Assembly (NCBI GenBank): GCA_016938395.1
Contig: JAFGUS010000208.1
Span: 1-24,999, forward strand
Length of the DNA stretch: 24,999 bases
DNA from: Coriobacteriia bacterium
GTDB lineage: Bacteria > Actinomycetota > Coriobacteriia > Anaerosomatales > Anaerosomataceae
Direction: 5' to 3'
Both the position numbers and the translations under genes were made by a program. Positions 10,349-17,626 of this stretch are shown piece by piece (the first letter of the stretch is position 1; the number at the start of each line of letters is the position of its first letter). The notes below the pieces were generated by a model. It was not told the origin of the DNA. It did no database searches and saw only the letters and a program-made list of their open reading frames with translations.

Positions 10349-12042
10349 GCCCCACCTCCGAGTCGTCTGCTGGTCGCCGCCAGGCGATCAAGGACCTCGA
10401 GCGCCCTGCCCGAATCGATCGACTCGCGGGCCAGTGCCAGACCGGCCGCGAGATCCGCCACCTTTCCTGCGGCGAGCAGCGCCGCTGCCGCGTTCATCAG
10501 CACGACGTCGCGCCTGGGCCCGTGCTCGCCTTCAAGCACAGTGCGCACGAGCGCGGCGTTGGCCGCGGCGTCGCCGCCCGCGATGTCGGCGATCGTGGAC
10601 CGCGCGATGCCCACCTCCTCGGGGGTCACCGTGTACGTGCGCACCCCACCGGCCACGGCGTCATACTCGGCCACGGTGGTGGACCCGCTCGCGGAGACCT
10701 CGTCCATGCCGGGATGGCCGTTCACCACGAGCACACGCTCGGCGCCGAGGCGCCCCGCTACCTCGGCCATCACCGGCGCGAGGCGCGCATCGTAGACGCC
10801 AAGCAGCTGGCGCTTGGCGCCTGCCGGATTGGTGAGCGGCCCCAAGATGTTGAAGACCGTGCGGATGCCGATCTCCCGACGGGGACCGCCCGCATGGCGC
10901 ATCGAGGCGTGGAGCGACTGCGCGAACAGGAAGCCGACGCCGCACTCGTCTATGCAGCGTGCCATGCCAGCGGCGTCGAGCGAGATATCCACGCCGAGCG
11001 CCTCGAGAACGTCGGCGCTTCCGGCCGAGCTGCTCACCGCGCGGTTGCCGTGCTTGGCCACCGGCACGCCCGCGCCCGCCACGACGAACGCCGTGGTGGT
11101 CGAGACATTGAAGGTGTGGAGGCCGTCGCCACCGGTGCCGCAGGTGTCGATGTAGTGCTGCACGGTGGGGCGCACGGGAGTGGCACGCTCGCGCATCGCG
11201 CGCGCGAAGCCCACGATCTCGTCGACGGTCTCCCCCTTCATGCGCATCCCCACAACGAGAGCCGAGATCTGCGCGGGTGTGGCCTCGCCATCCATGACGA
11301 TGCCCATCACGCGCTCGGCTTCGGCTTCATCGAGCGAATCGCCGCCGCTGACGCGCGCGATGGCACCTCCGATGGTGGTCACCTCGGCGAGGCGCGCCGA
11401 CGAACGGGCACTACCGCCCGCGGCAGCGATGGCAGCCGGCGCCTCATCGGCGGTGCGCTCGAGCGACACCTCACCACAGACGTCGAGGAAGTTCGCAAGC
11501 AGCTTGGTGCCCTCGGGCGTGAGCACGCTCTCCGGATGGAACTGCACGCCGAAGACCGGCAGGTCGCGGTGGCGCACGCCCTGGATGACGCCGTCTGAGG
11601 TGCGCGCCTGCACCACGAGCGGCTCGGCGACGCTGTCGGCCTCAACGCACAGCGAGTGATAGCGAGTGGCCGTGAACGGGCTCGGGATGCCGGCGAAGAG
11701 CCCGCTGCCGTCGTGCGCGATCTCGTCGGTCTTGCCGTGCACCGGCTTGGGCGCGCGACAGACGTGCCCGCCGAAGACCTCGGCGATCACCTGATGGCCA
11801 AGGCACACACCGAGCACCGGCACGCCGGCACCGGCGGCCTGACGCACCACGCCGGCTGAGATGCCAGCGTCGGCAGGGGTGCCCGGACCGGGCGAGATGA
11901 CGATGCCGGCGGGAGCGAGCGCGAGGGCCTCATCGGCGGTCATCGCGTCATTGCGCTCCACGCGTACCTCGGCGCCAAGGGCGGCGAGCAACTGCACGAG
12001 GTTGTAGGTGAAGCTGTCGTAGTTGTCGATGACGAGGATCAT
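10345..12042 (-). CDS. trpGD: Fused anthranilate synthase glutaminase (TrpG) and anthranilate phosphoribosyltransferase (TrpD)
   Basis: One 565-residue chain performs two steps. Residues 1-190 are the glutamine amidotransferase that feeds ammonia to TrpE: triad Cys80 (GVCLGHQ), His169 and Glu171 (QFHPES). A roughly 30-residue Ala/Ser/Glu linker follows. From about residue 222 comes anthranilate phosphoribosyltransferase with DTCGTGGDG, the KHGNRAVSSSAGSADVLE block for PRPP/Mg binding and HPGMDEVS. The start ATG 12042 overlaps the trpE stop (ATGA); the frame stays open upstream to 12351, but MILVIDNYDSFTYN is the true family N-terminus. The same fusion occurs in enterobacteria and some other groups; here it presumably keeps the subunits of steps one and two together. 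Confidence 0.96.
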   Translation of the reverse strand: MILVIDNYDSFTYNLVQLLAALGAEVRVERNDAMTADEALALAPAGIVISPGPGTPADAGISAGVVRQAAGAGVPVLGVCLGHQVIAEVFGGHVCRAPKPVHGKTDEIAHDGSGLFAGIPSPFTATRYHSLCVEADSVAEPLVVQARTSDGVIQGVRHRDLPVFGVQFHPESVLTPEGTKLLANFLDVCGEVSLERTADEAPAAIAAAGGSARSSARLAEVTTIGGAIARVSGGDSLDEAEAERVMGIVMDGEATPAQISALVVGMRMKGETVDEIVGFARAMRERATPVRPTVQHYIDTCGTGGDGLHTFNVSTTTAFVVAGAGVPVAKHGNRAVSSSAGSADVLEALGVDISLDAAGMARCIDECGVGFLFAQSLHASMRHAGGPRREIGIRTVFNILGPLTNPAGAKRQLLGVYDARLAPVMAEVAGRLGAERVLVVNGHPGMDEVSASGSTTVAEYDAVAGGVRTYTVTPEEVGIARSTIADIAGGDAAANAALVRTVLEGEHGPRRDVVLMNAAAALLAAGKVADLAAGLALARESIDSGRALEVLDRLAATSRRLGGGA

Positions 12043-13667
12043 CGGGCAGCCCCCCGTCCGTCGGAGACGCTGCGCTCGTAGTCCTCGCCGGGGGCCCTCG
12101 GCGCCGGCGGACGCGCTGCGTCCCCGGCGCCTCCCCCGGCTGCGGAGTGACTCGCTCCGGTCTCCGCCGCCCGGGGCGCAGCATCCTCCCCATGCATCCC
12201 GGCAGCCAGCTCCAACGCGTGGTGGAGCGCCCGCGCTTTGTGCAGACACTCGTCGTACTCCCGCGCGGGGTCGCTGTCGGCGACGATACCCGCGCCGCTC
12301 TGCAGGTAGGCGCGCCCACCGGCGAGCACGATCGTGCGGATCGTGATGCACATGTCCATCGCGCCATCGAGGCCGAAGTAGCCGACCGTCCCCGCGTAGG
12401 GACCGCGGGCAGCCGGCTCGAGATCGGCGATGATCTCCATCGCGCGGACCTTCGGCGCACCACTTACGGTGCCCGCGGGAAACGTCGCCCGCAGCGCGTC
12501 AAAAGCGTCCTTACCCTCGGCCAGCGTGCCCGTCACGTTGCTCACGATGTGCATCACGTGGGAGTAGTACTCGACCTCCATCAGCTCGTCGACGGTGACC
12601 GTGCCTGGTGCGCTCACGCGCCCGAGGTCGTTCCGGCCGAGGTCCACGAGCATGACGTGCTCGGCACGCTCCTTCTCGTCGGCCAGTAGGTCGGCGCGCA
12701 GACGGCCGTCCTCGACGGCATCGGCGCCGCGCGGCCGCGTGCCGGCGAGCGGGCGCGTGAGGACCTGGCCGCCCTCCACGCGCACGAGCGGTTCGGGTGA
12801 GGAGCCCACGAGCGTCACGCCGCGCGTTCGCACGTAGAACATGTACGGGCTGGGGTTCACGGCGCGGAGCACCCGGTACAGATCGAGCCCGTCGCCGTCG
12901 TACGGGGCGCTGAAGCGCTGCGAGAGGACGACCTGGAAGATGTCGCCGGCCGCGATGTGCTCCTTGCCCGCCTCCACGGCCGTCATGTACTCCTCGCGCG
13001 TGCTGTGCTCCTTGAGTGGCACCGTGCGCGTGACGCCCACCGCGCCGAGTTCGGCACCGCGCGGGCCCTGGTCGATCCGTTGCAGGTAGCCATCGATGCG
13101 CCTGAGCGCCGCATCGTACGCAAGCTCCGGCGCGCCGCCCGGCCGCACCGGCGCGATCACCTGGAGCACGCGACGCGCGTGGTCGAAGGCCACCACGACG
13201 TCGGCCATCATGAATACCATGTCCGGCACGCCGAGCTCGTCGGTACCGTGTCGCGGGACGCGCTCGAAACCGGTGGTCGCCTCGTAGCCCATGAAGCCGA
13301 CCGCGCCACCCACGAACAGCGGCAGGCCCGGTACGCGCGCCACGCGTCCGGCCGCCAACCGCTCGGCCACTACGGTGAGCGGGTCGTCGGCACGCACCCC
13401 GTGCACGCCGCCGTTCTCCACCACGACCTCGCCCGCGCGGGCGGTGATGACCTCGCGGTCCCCCACGCCGAGGAAGCTGTAGCGACCAAGCCGTTCGCCG
13501 CCCACCACGCTCTCGAGCAGGAATGCGTGCTCGGCTCCCTCGGCAAGGGCCATGAACGCCGAAATCGGCGTGGCGAGGTCCGCGTAGACCTCGCGCGCAA
13601 CCGGGACCACATCGTGGTCCGCCGCGAGCCGCACGAACTCCTCTTTGTCCGGCAGTATCACGCCCAT
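12039..13667 (-). CDS. trpE: Anthranilate synthase component I
   Basis: TrpE makes anthranilate from chorismate using ammonia from TrpG, the committed step of the pathway. The start is ATG 13667, with GGAAGG a few bases upstream and 26 bases downstream of the T-box terminator T-run; the open frame beyond it is inside the leader RNA. The 542 residues contain the LLES element (50-53) plus Ser64 and the NPSPYMFYV segment, which in the family bind tryptophan, so feedback inhibition is likely. The chorismate-binding half has LVGSSPE, RPLAGTRPRG, DLGRNDLGRV and GTVSGAPKVRAMEI. After about residue 491 comes a 51-residue Ala/Pro/Gly/Glu-rich tail not found in ordinary TrpE; it ends in a four-base overlap with trpGD. 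Confidence 0.96.
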   Translation of the reverse strand: MGVILPDKEEFVRLAADHDVVPVAREVYADLATPISAFMALAEGAEHAFLLESVVGGERLGRYSFLGVGDREVITARAGEVVVENGGVHGVRADDPLTVVAERLAAGRVARVPGLPLFVGGAVGFMGYEATTGFERVPRHGTDELGVPDMVFMMADVVVAFDHARRVLQVIAPVRPGGAPELAYDAALRRIDGYLQRIDQGPRGAELGAVGVTRTVPLKEHSTREEYMTAVEAGKEHIAAGDIFQVVLSQRFSAPYDGDGLDLYRVLRAVNPSPYMFYVRTRGVTLVGSSPEPLVRVEGGQVLTRPLAGTRPRGADAVEDGRLRADLLADEKERAEHVMLVDLGRNDLGRVSAPGTVTVDELMEVEYYSHVMHIVSNVTGTLAEGKDAFDALRATFPAGTVSGAPKVRAMEIIADLEPAARGPYAGTVGYFGLDGAMDMCITIRTIVLAGGRAYLQSGAGIVADSDPAREYDECLHKARALHHALELAAGMHGEDAAPRAAETGASHSAAGGGAGDAARPPAPRAPGEDYERSVSDGRGAAR

Positions 13668-13692
13668 CGCACCTTCCGGTCCGCAAGCACAC

Positions 13693-13721
13693 AAAAAGCC
13701 CTCGTCCTGGTAAGGGACGAG
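13693..13721 (-). terminator. T-box-controlled intrinsic terminator before trpE
   Basis: On the minus strand CTCGTCC (13721-13715) pairs perfectly with GGACGAG (13707-13701) across a seven-base loop, followed by GGC and a T-run at 13697-13693. The 5' arm overlaps the antiterminator strand, so the two structures are mutually exclusive. Confidence 0.93.
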
Positions 13722-13966
13722 AGCTTCGCTCCCGCGGTACCACCCTTGTTGCCGACGGCTCGCGCCTCCGGCCACTCGTCCTGACGGTGCTCGGGCCACA
13801 CGCACCCTTCACACCCGGTCCCCGCTATCGGTGGGCGTCCGCCGGAACTAGTAGGCCGTAGCCGTTGCCCCGGAGCCTCGAGGGTCCATTCCTGCCGGTC
13901 GCTCACGTCGGGTTTCCACCATCCCCGACTCTCTAGGCTTGCGCGACCGGAGTACTACTCCCCGTC
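13693..13966 (-). ncRNA. T-box leader sensing uncharged tRNA-Trp
   Basis: The trp leader has the T-box elements in order. Stem I begins near 13966 with an AGTAGTA loop-E side, then CCGGTCGC pairing with GCGACCGG. The distal part has AGAGAG and a TCGGG/CCCGA hairpin whose loop contains GGTGGAAA. The specifier side reads GAATGGACC with codon UGG at 13888-13886, matching the tRNA-Trp anticodon CCA. The T-box sequence AGGGTGGTACCGCG lies at 13746-13733. Its AAGGG can pair with CCCTT (13715-13711) as antiterminator, which excludes the terminator. By family logic, uncharged tRNA-Trp stabilises the antiterminator and turns on trpE and everything behind it. The TGGT bulge leaves U to face the tRNA discriminator base. 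Confidence 0.95.
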
Positions 13967-13991
13967 ACAGGCGCGTATGTGATTGAGGCGC

Positions 13992-14021
13992 ACTCTAGCA
14001 GGGTCGGCCGTGGGAGTGCAA
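13992..14021 (-). promoter_or_regulatory. Probable trp operon promoter
   Basis: A TTGCAC -35 (14021-14016) and a TAGAGT -10 (13997-13992) are 18 bases apart on the minus strand. Transcription would start near 13985, about 20 bases before T-box stem I, which is the spacing expected for a T-box leader. The hexamers are only moderate matches to the housekeeping consensus. Confidence 0.55.
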
Positions 14022-14056
14022 GTGCGAGCCCGGGCGCCGTGCCATCCATCACGCGG

Positions 14057-14062
14057 TATCAT
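14057..14062 (+). promoter_or_regulatory. Possible menA -10 element
   Basis: TATCAT matches five of six bases of the -10 consensus and sits 27 bases before the menA start. No recognisable -35 is found at the right distance, so this is weak. It would be divergent from the trp promoter in the same intergenic region. Confidence 0.3.
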
Positions 14063-14088
14063 TCTCGGGAACCCGACCTCCCGAACGG

Positions 14089-15015
14089 ATGATGATGGAA
14101 CGCCAGGCCACCACACCACAGACCATCGCCGCCCCTGACCCCCTCCACACCTGGCTGCTCGCGATACGCCCCAAGACACTGCCCGCCGCCGCATCGAGCG
14201 TGATTGCCGGCACAGCGCTCGCCTGGTACGACGGCGGCTTCTCGCTCGGCCCTGCGCTCGCGGCACTGGCGGTCGCGCTGCTGCTGCAGATCGGCAGCAA
14301 CCTCGCCAACGACGTCTACGACGACGAGCGAGGTGCGGACACCGCCGACCGCCTCGGACCAACCCGCGTGACGCACACGGGCCTGCTCACGCGCGCCCAG
14401 GTGAAGGCCGGGATGAAAGTGGTCCTTGGCCTGGCGTTCGTGCTTGGGCTCTATCTCGCGTGGGTGCGCGGCCCGCTGGTCCTGCTGATCGGCGTCGCGG
14501 CGATGATCGCTGCCGTCGCCTACACCGGAGGCCCCTACCCGCTCGGCTACCACGGCCTCGGCGAGGTGTTCGTCTTCCTGTTCTTCGGGCTCACCGCCGT
14601 GGTGGGCACGTACTGGGTGCAGACCGGCGCAACCACGCCGCTCGTGTGGCTCATGGCCGTGGCTCCAGGTCTCATCATCACGGCCATTCTGGTGGTGAAC
14701 AACCTGCGCGACATCGAGCAGGACCGGGTGGCGGGTAAGCGCACCGTGGCGGTGCGGGTCGGTGTGGCCGCCACCAGGGCCGAGTACGCGATCTGTATGG
14801 CCGGTGCCTACCTGGTGGTGACCGGAGCGGTGGTCGCAGGCGCACTGCCGGCGTCGACGCTTGCCGTCGCACTCTCCGCCCCGCTCGCATGGCGCGCCAC
14901 ACGCGTCGTCTACAGGCAGACCGGACGGCCCCTGAACGGCGCGCTCGCGATGACAGGACAGGTGGCGCTCGTCTTCAGCGTGCTTTTCGCACTCGGCCTC
15001 GCGCTCGCCCGCTAG
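14089..15015 (+). CDS. menA: 1,4-dihydroxy-2-naphthoate polyprenyltransferase (menaquinone synthesis)
   Basis: A UbiA-superfamily membrane prenyltransferase of 308 residues, the MenA length. It joins a polyprenyl diphosphate to 1,4-dihydroxy-2-naphthoate to form demethylmenaquinone. The first Mg-diphosphate motif is NLANDVYDDERGAD (about 71-84, Asp75, Asp78, Asp84); the second is NNLRDIEQDRVAGKRT (about 204-219). Between them lies YTGGPYPLGYHGLGE, typical of MenA. About eight or nine hydrophobic helices are visible. Three ATGs in a row (14089, 14092, 14095) make the start uncertain, and no strong ribosome site precedes them. This is the only plus-strand gene; its stop shares CTAG with the convergent permease gene. 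It implies menaquinone-based respiration. Confidence 0.93.
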   Translation: MMMERQATTPQTIAAPDPLHTWLLAIRPKTLPAAASSVIAGTALAWYDGGFSLGPALAALAVALLLQIGSNLANDVYDDERGADTADRLGPTRVTHTGLLTRAQVKAGMKVVLGLAFVLGLYLAWVRGPLVLLIGVAAMIAAVAYTGGPYPLGYHGLGEVFVFLFFGLTAVVGTYWVQTGATTPLVWLMAVAPGLIITAILVVNNLRDIEQDRVAGKRTVAVRVGVAATRAEYAICMAGAYLVVTGAVVAGALPASTLAVALSAPLAWRATRVVYRQTGRPLNGALAMTGQVALVFSVLFALGLALAR

Positions 15016-15764
15016 CGCGCAGCACGCCGCCACCGCATCGAGAGGCGCTCCGCGACCTCGATCGCCTCGTACAGGAGCACGCCGGAGAGCGCCATCGCAA
15101 GGATTCCGGCGAACATCCGGGGGTAGTCGATCCGACCCCACGCATCCATGATGAACCAGCCCAGGCCGTCGGTCCCAGCGATGGACTCGGCCAGGAACAG
15201 AACCGCCACCGCCGTTCCCGTACTGATGCGCAGTGCGGTGAAAATGTCCGGTAGCGCCGCTGGGAAGATGACGTGCTGCGCGATGTCGACCCTGGCCGCA
15301 CCCAGCGATCGCACGGAAAGGACGGCACCTTCGGGCACAGCGCGCGCGGCGTCGCGTGCGGTAAGGAGGATCTGGAAGAAGACGATCGTCGCGATGAGCA
15401 CGATCTTGGACACATCGCCGAGGCCGAAGAGTACCAGCAGCACCGGCAGGAATACGACCTTCGGGACCGGGTACGTCAGGAACATCAGCGGGGCGAACAT
15501 GCTGTCGGCGAGCTCGGACCGCCCGATCGCGAGCCCGAGGGGCACGGCGAGCGTCGCGCCGATGACCATGGCGCCGCTGACCCGCCAGAGCGATAGCCCC
15601 GCGTGCCCGATGAGATCGGGCGCGAGCATGGCGAACGCGGGCAGCGCGGTATACGGCCCCGGCAGCGCGGGCGACGCGAGCGCGAGGGCGAGCAGCTCCC
15701 AGCCGAGTAGAAGTGCGAGCACCGCGATGACGTAGCCGACCGGGCGGCTGAGACGCCTTCTCAC
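15012..15764 (-). CDS. ABC transporter permease, NitT/TauT (SsuC/TauC-like) family
   Basis: A 250-residue inner-membrane protein starting at GTG 15764, overlapping the ATPase stop (GTGA). It has about six hydrophobic segments (first at 10-32) and, in the second half, the cytoplasmic coupling loop SLGAARVDIAQHVIFPAALPDIF-type EAA motif that contacts the ATPase (positions about 153-176). Family relatives import sulfonates, taurine, nitrate, bicarbonate or thiamine precursors; the sequence does not tell which. It is the last gene of a binding protein-ATPase-permease unit, and its TAG is embedded in the CTAG that also ends menA. Confidence 0.92.
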   Translation of the reverse strand: MRRRLSRPVGYVIAVLALLLGWELLALALASPALPGPYTALPAFAMLAPDLIGHAGLSLWRVSGAMVIGATLAVPLGLAIGRSELADSMFAPLMFLTYPVPKVVFLPVLLVLFGLGDVSKIVLIATIVFFQILLTARDAARAVPEGAVLSVRSLGAARVDIAQHVIFPAALPDIFTALRISTGTAVAVLFLAESIAGTDGLGWFIMDAWGRIDYPRMFAGILAMALSGVLLYEAIEVAERLSMRWRRAAR

Positions 15765-16543
15765 GAGCGCACCGCTTCCTCGGTATGCAGCGCGCCTTCA
15801 TCGGCGAGAATCTCCCGGAGTTCCGCGCATCGTAGGTGGAAGACGGGGTCGAGGCGGTAGGTCGGCTCCCCCATGTCCGGGTTCTGCACGATCGCGCGGA
15901 CCGAACCGGGCGATGGCGACATCACGACCACACGCCTGCCGAGAAACACGGCCTCCTCGATCGAGTGCGTGACAAGGACCTGTGCGTGACCGCGCCGACT
16001 CCACAGGTAGAGCAGCACGTCCTGGAGGTCCTCGCGCCGGAGCGCGTCGAGCGCCGAGAGCGGCTCGTCCATGAGCAGCAGGTCGGCGTCGAGCGCGACC
16101 GCGCGCGCCAAGCCGACACGCTGCCGCATACCCCCGGAGAGCTCCGCCGGGTATGCCCGCGCGAATTCGCCGAGGCCGACCCGCTCTAGCGCCTCGCGCA
16201 CGCGCTCGCGTGCCTCACGGCGACCGAGACCACGAATGCGAAGCCCGAGCGCCGCGTTGTCCTCGGCGGTCTTCCACGGGAGCAACCCGTGCTCCTGCAG
16301 GATGAGCGACGTGGCGCGACGAGGGCCCGTGAGTGGCCGGCCATCGACCCGTACCATCCCGCGCGTGGGCGCGAGCAGACCGGCCGCGAGCAGCAGCATC
16401 GAGGACTTCCCGCACCCGCTCGGTCCGATCACCGCAATCGGCTCATCGTGGCCGACGCCGAGCGTGAACCCCGCAAGAGCCCGGACCGTGCGGTCCTGGC
16501 CCGTATAGAGGAGTGAGGCGTCGTCGAAGACGAGAAAGGTCAT
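15761..16543 (-). CDS. ABC transporter ATP-binding protein, NitT/TauT family
   Basis: A 260-residue ATPase that powers the adjoining permease. Motifs: Walker A GPSGCGKSS (40-48), Q-loop Gln84, signature LSGGM (136-140), Walker B LLLMDE (156-161), D-loop SALD and the switch His194 in VTHSIEEA. The GLLPW segment after the Q-loop and the EAVFLGRRVVVMSPSPG stretch are typical of the SsuB/TauB group. ATG 16543 is 10 bases after the stop of the binding-protein gene, with only a weak ribosome site, so coupled translation is likely. Confidence 0.95.
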   Translation of the reverse strand: MTFLVFDDASLLYTGQDRTVRALAGFTLGVGHDEPIAVIGPSGCGKSSMLLLAAGLLAPTRGMVRVDGRPLTGPRRATSLILQEHGLLPWKTAEDNAALGLRIRGLGRREARERVREALERVGLGEFARAYPAELSGGMRQRVGLARAVALDADLLLMDEPLSALDALRREDLQDVLLYLWSRRGHAQVLVTHSIEEAVFLGRRVVVMSPSPGSVRAIVQNPDMGEPTYRLDPVFHLRCAELREILADEGALHTEEAVRS

Positions 16544-16553
16544 CGCGGGTGAG

Positions 16554-17549
16554 CTACCGGTCGAGCAGGTCGGTCGGCTTCACCGGCTCGGTAAGGTACC
16601 CACGCTCGTCCATCCAGTCGAGGACCGCCTGGACCTGCGCCACGGACGGCTGCTGGGCCTCGGGGTAGCTGCTCACCTCGTAGGTCTCGGCGAGCGCCTC
16701 GGGAAGGCCCGCTTTGGCCACCAACGTCGCACGGAAGTCGTTCGGGGTAGCGCTCAGATCGGAGACCGCGAGGTTCCATGCCTCGAGAAGCGCATCGAGC
16801 GCGGCGGCTCCACCCTCCGCATCGATGTACTCACGACTCACGACAAGCACGCTCTGTGAGATGTTCTCCGCTGCGGCGGTATCGTCGCCACCCTCGACGA
16901 TCGTGGCGCCCTGCAGCTCCGCGAGCGTGACGAACGGTTCGGGGAGCGAAGCCGCCTTGAGCTGCCCCGACATCATGAGCTGGAAGCGCACCGGCATCTT
17001 GGGGACTTCCTCTTTTACGACGTCCGTTGCCCCTACGCCGGCCTCGGCCATCAGTTTGTCGAGCACATACTCGGTGACGGTGCCCGCGGCCGTGCCCACC
17101 GGCTCACCTGCGAGATCGGCAAGCGTCGTGACACCGGAGCCGGGGGCGGCGACGATCGCGAACCGCCCCTGCGCAGTGTCCGCGCCAAGCATGACCGTGG
17201 GGATCACAACGGGAGTACCGGATGCGTGAAGCTTAGCCGCGACGATGATGTCCGTCATAAGGGCGTCGACCGAGCCCGCCGTGAAAGCAGCCTGGCACTC
17301 TTGCGCGCTCTGGAACGTCACGATCTCGACATCGGTGAGGCCGACATCAGCGAAGTGCCCACGCTCCTCGGCGACCCACAGCGGCAGCGCGTCCTGCGTC
17401 GCGAGTGTGCCGATAACGAGCGCGGCGGGCTCGGGCGCGCCGCCCTGGGTCGCGGCCGAAGGTTCCTCAGCGGGTGAACACCCGGCGAGCGACAAGGCCG
17501 CGACAAGCACGATCGCTGAAGTGGTGCGGACGACGGTTCCCTTGCTCAC
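16554..17549 (-). CDS. Substrate-binding lipoprotein of a NitT/TauT-type ABC transporter (NMT1/SsuA-like)
   Basis: A 331-residue protein with a lipoprotein signal ending in LAGC (Cys24), so it is anchored to the outer face of the membrane and captures solute for the permease. The start is GTG 17549 with GGGGAGG ten bases upstream. The fold signature is that of NMT1/THI5-like or SsuA-like binding proteins: VIGTLATQDALPLWVAEERGHF, a segment specifying a target domain around DALMTDIIVAAKL, then VGTAAGTVTEYVLDKLM and ASLPEPF. Substrate candidates are sulfonates, nitrate, or a pyrimidine or thiamine precursor; nothing decides between them. It is the first gene of the transporter unit, after a 77-base gap. 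Confidence 0.92.
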   Translation of the reverse strand: MSKGTVVRTTSAIVLVAALSLAGCSPAEEPSAATQGGAPEPAALVIGTLATQDALPLWVAEERGHFADVGLTDVEIVTFQSAQECQAAFTAGSVDALMTDIIVAAKLHASGTPVVIPTVMLGADTAQGRFAIVAAPGSGVTTLADLAGEPVGTAAGTVTEYVLDKLMAEAGVGATDVVKEEVPKMPVRFQLMMSGQLKAASLPEPFVTLAELQGATIVEGGDDTAAAENISQSVLVVSREYIDAEGGAAALDALLEAWNLAVSDLSATPNDFRATLVAKAGLPEALAETYEVSSYPEAQQPSVAQVQAVLDWMDERGYLTEPVKPTDLLDR

Positions 17550-17591
17550 GTGTCTCGATCCTCCCCGCGATCACGGACATGACGATGCACG

Positions 17592-17597
17592 AGTCTA
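17592..17597 (-). promoter_or_regulatory. Possible -10 element of the ABC transporter operon
   Basis: TAGACT on the minus strand lies 43 bases upstream of the binding-protein GTG, in the only gap (17550-17626) between the PQQ-repeat gene and the transporter. No good -35 is spaced correctly, so this is a weak call. Confidence 0.25.
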
Positions 17598-17626
17598 CAC
17601 GGTTCTGAAGCACCGCACCGCCCGAA

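Noticed and set aside
14065..14085. Inverted repeat tcggga/tcccga before menA considered as an operator
   Set aside because: Six-base arms in GC-rich DNA are expected by chance and match no operator I recognise.
14059..15801. A 580-codon minus-strand open frame covering menA and the permease
   Set aside because: It is out of frame with the permease and antisense to menA, whose prenyltransferase motifs are intact.
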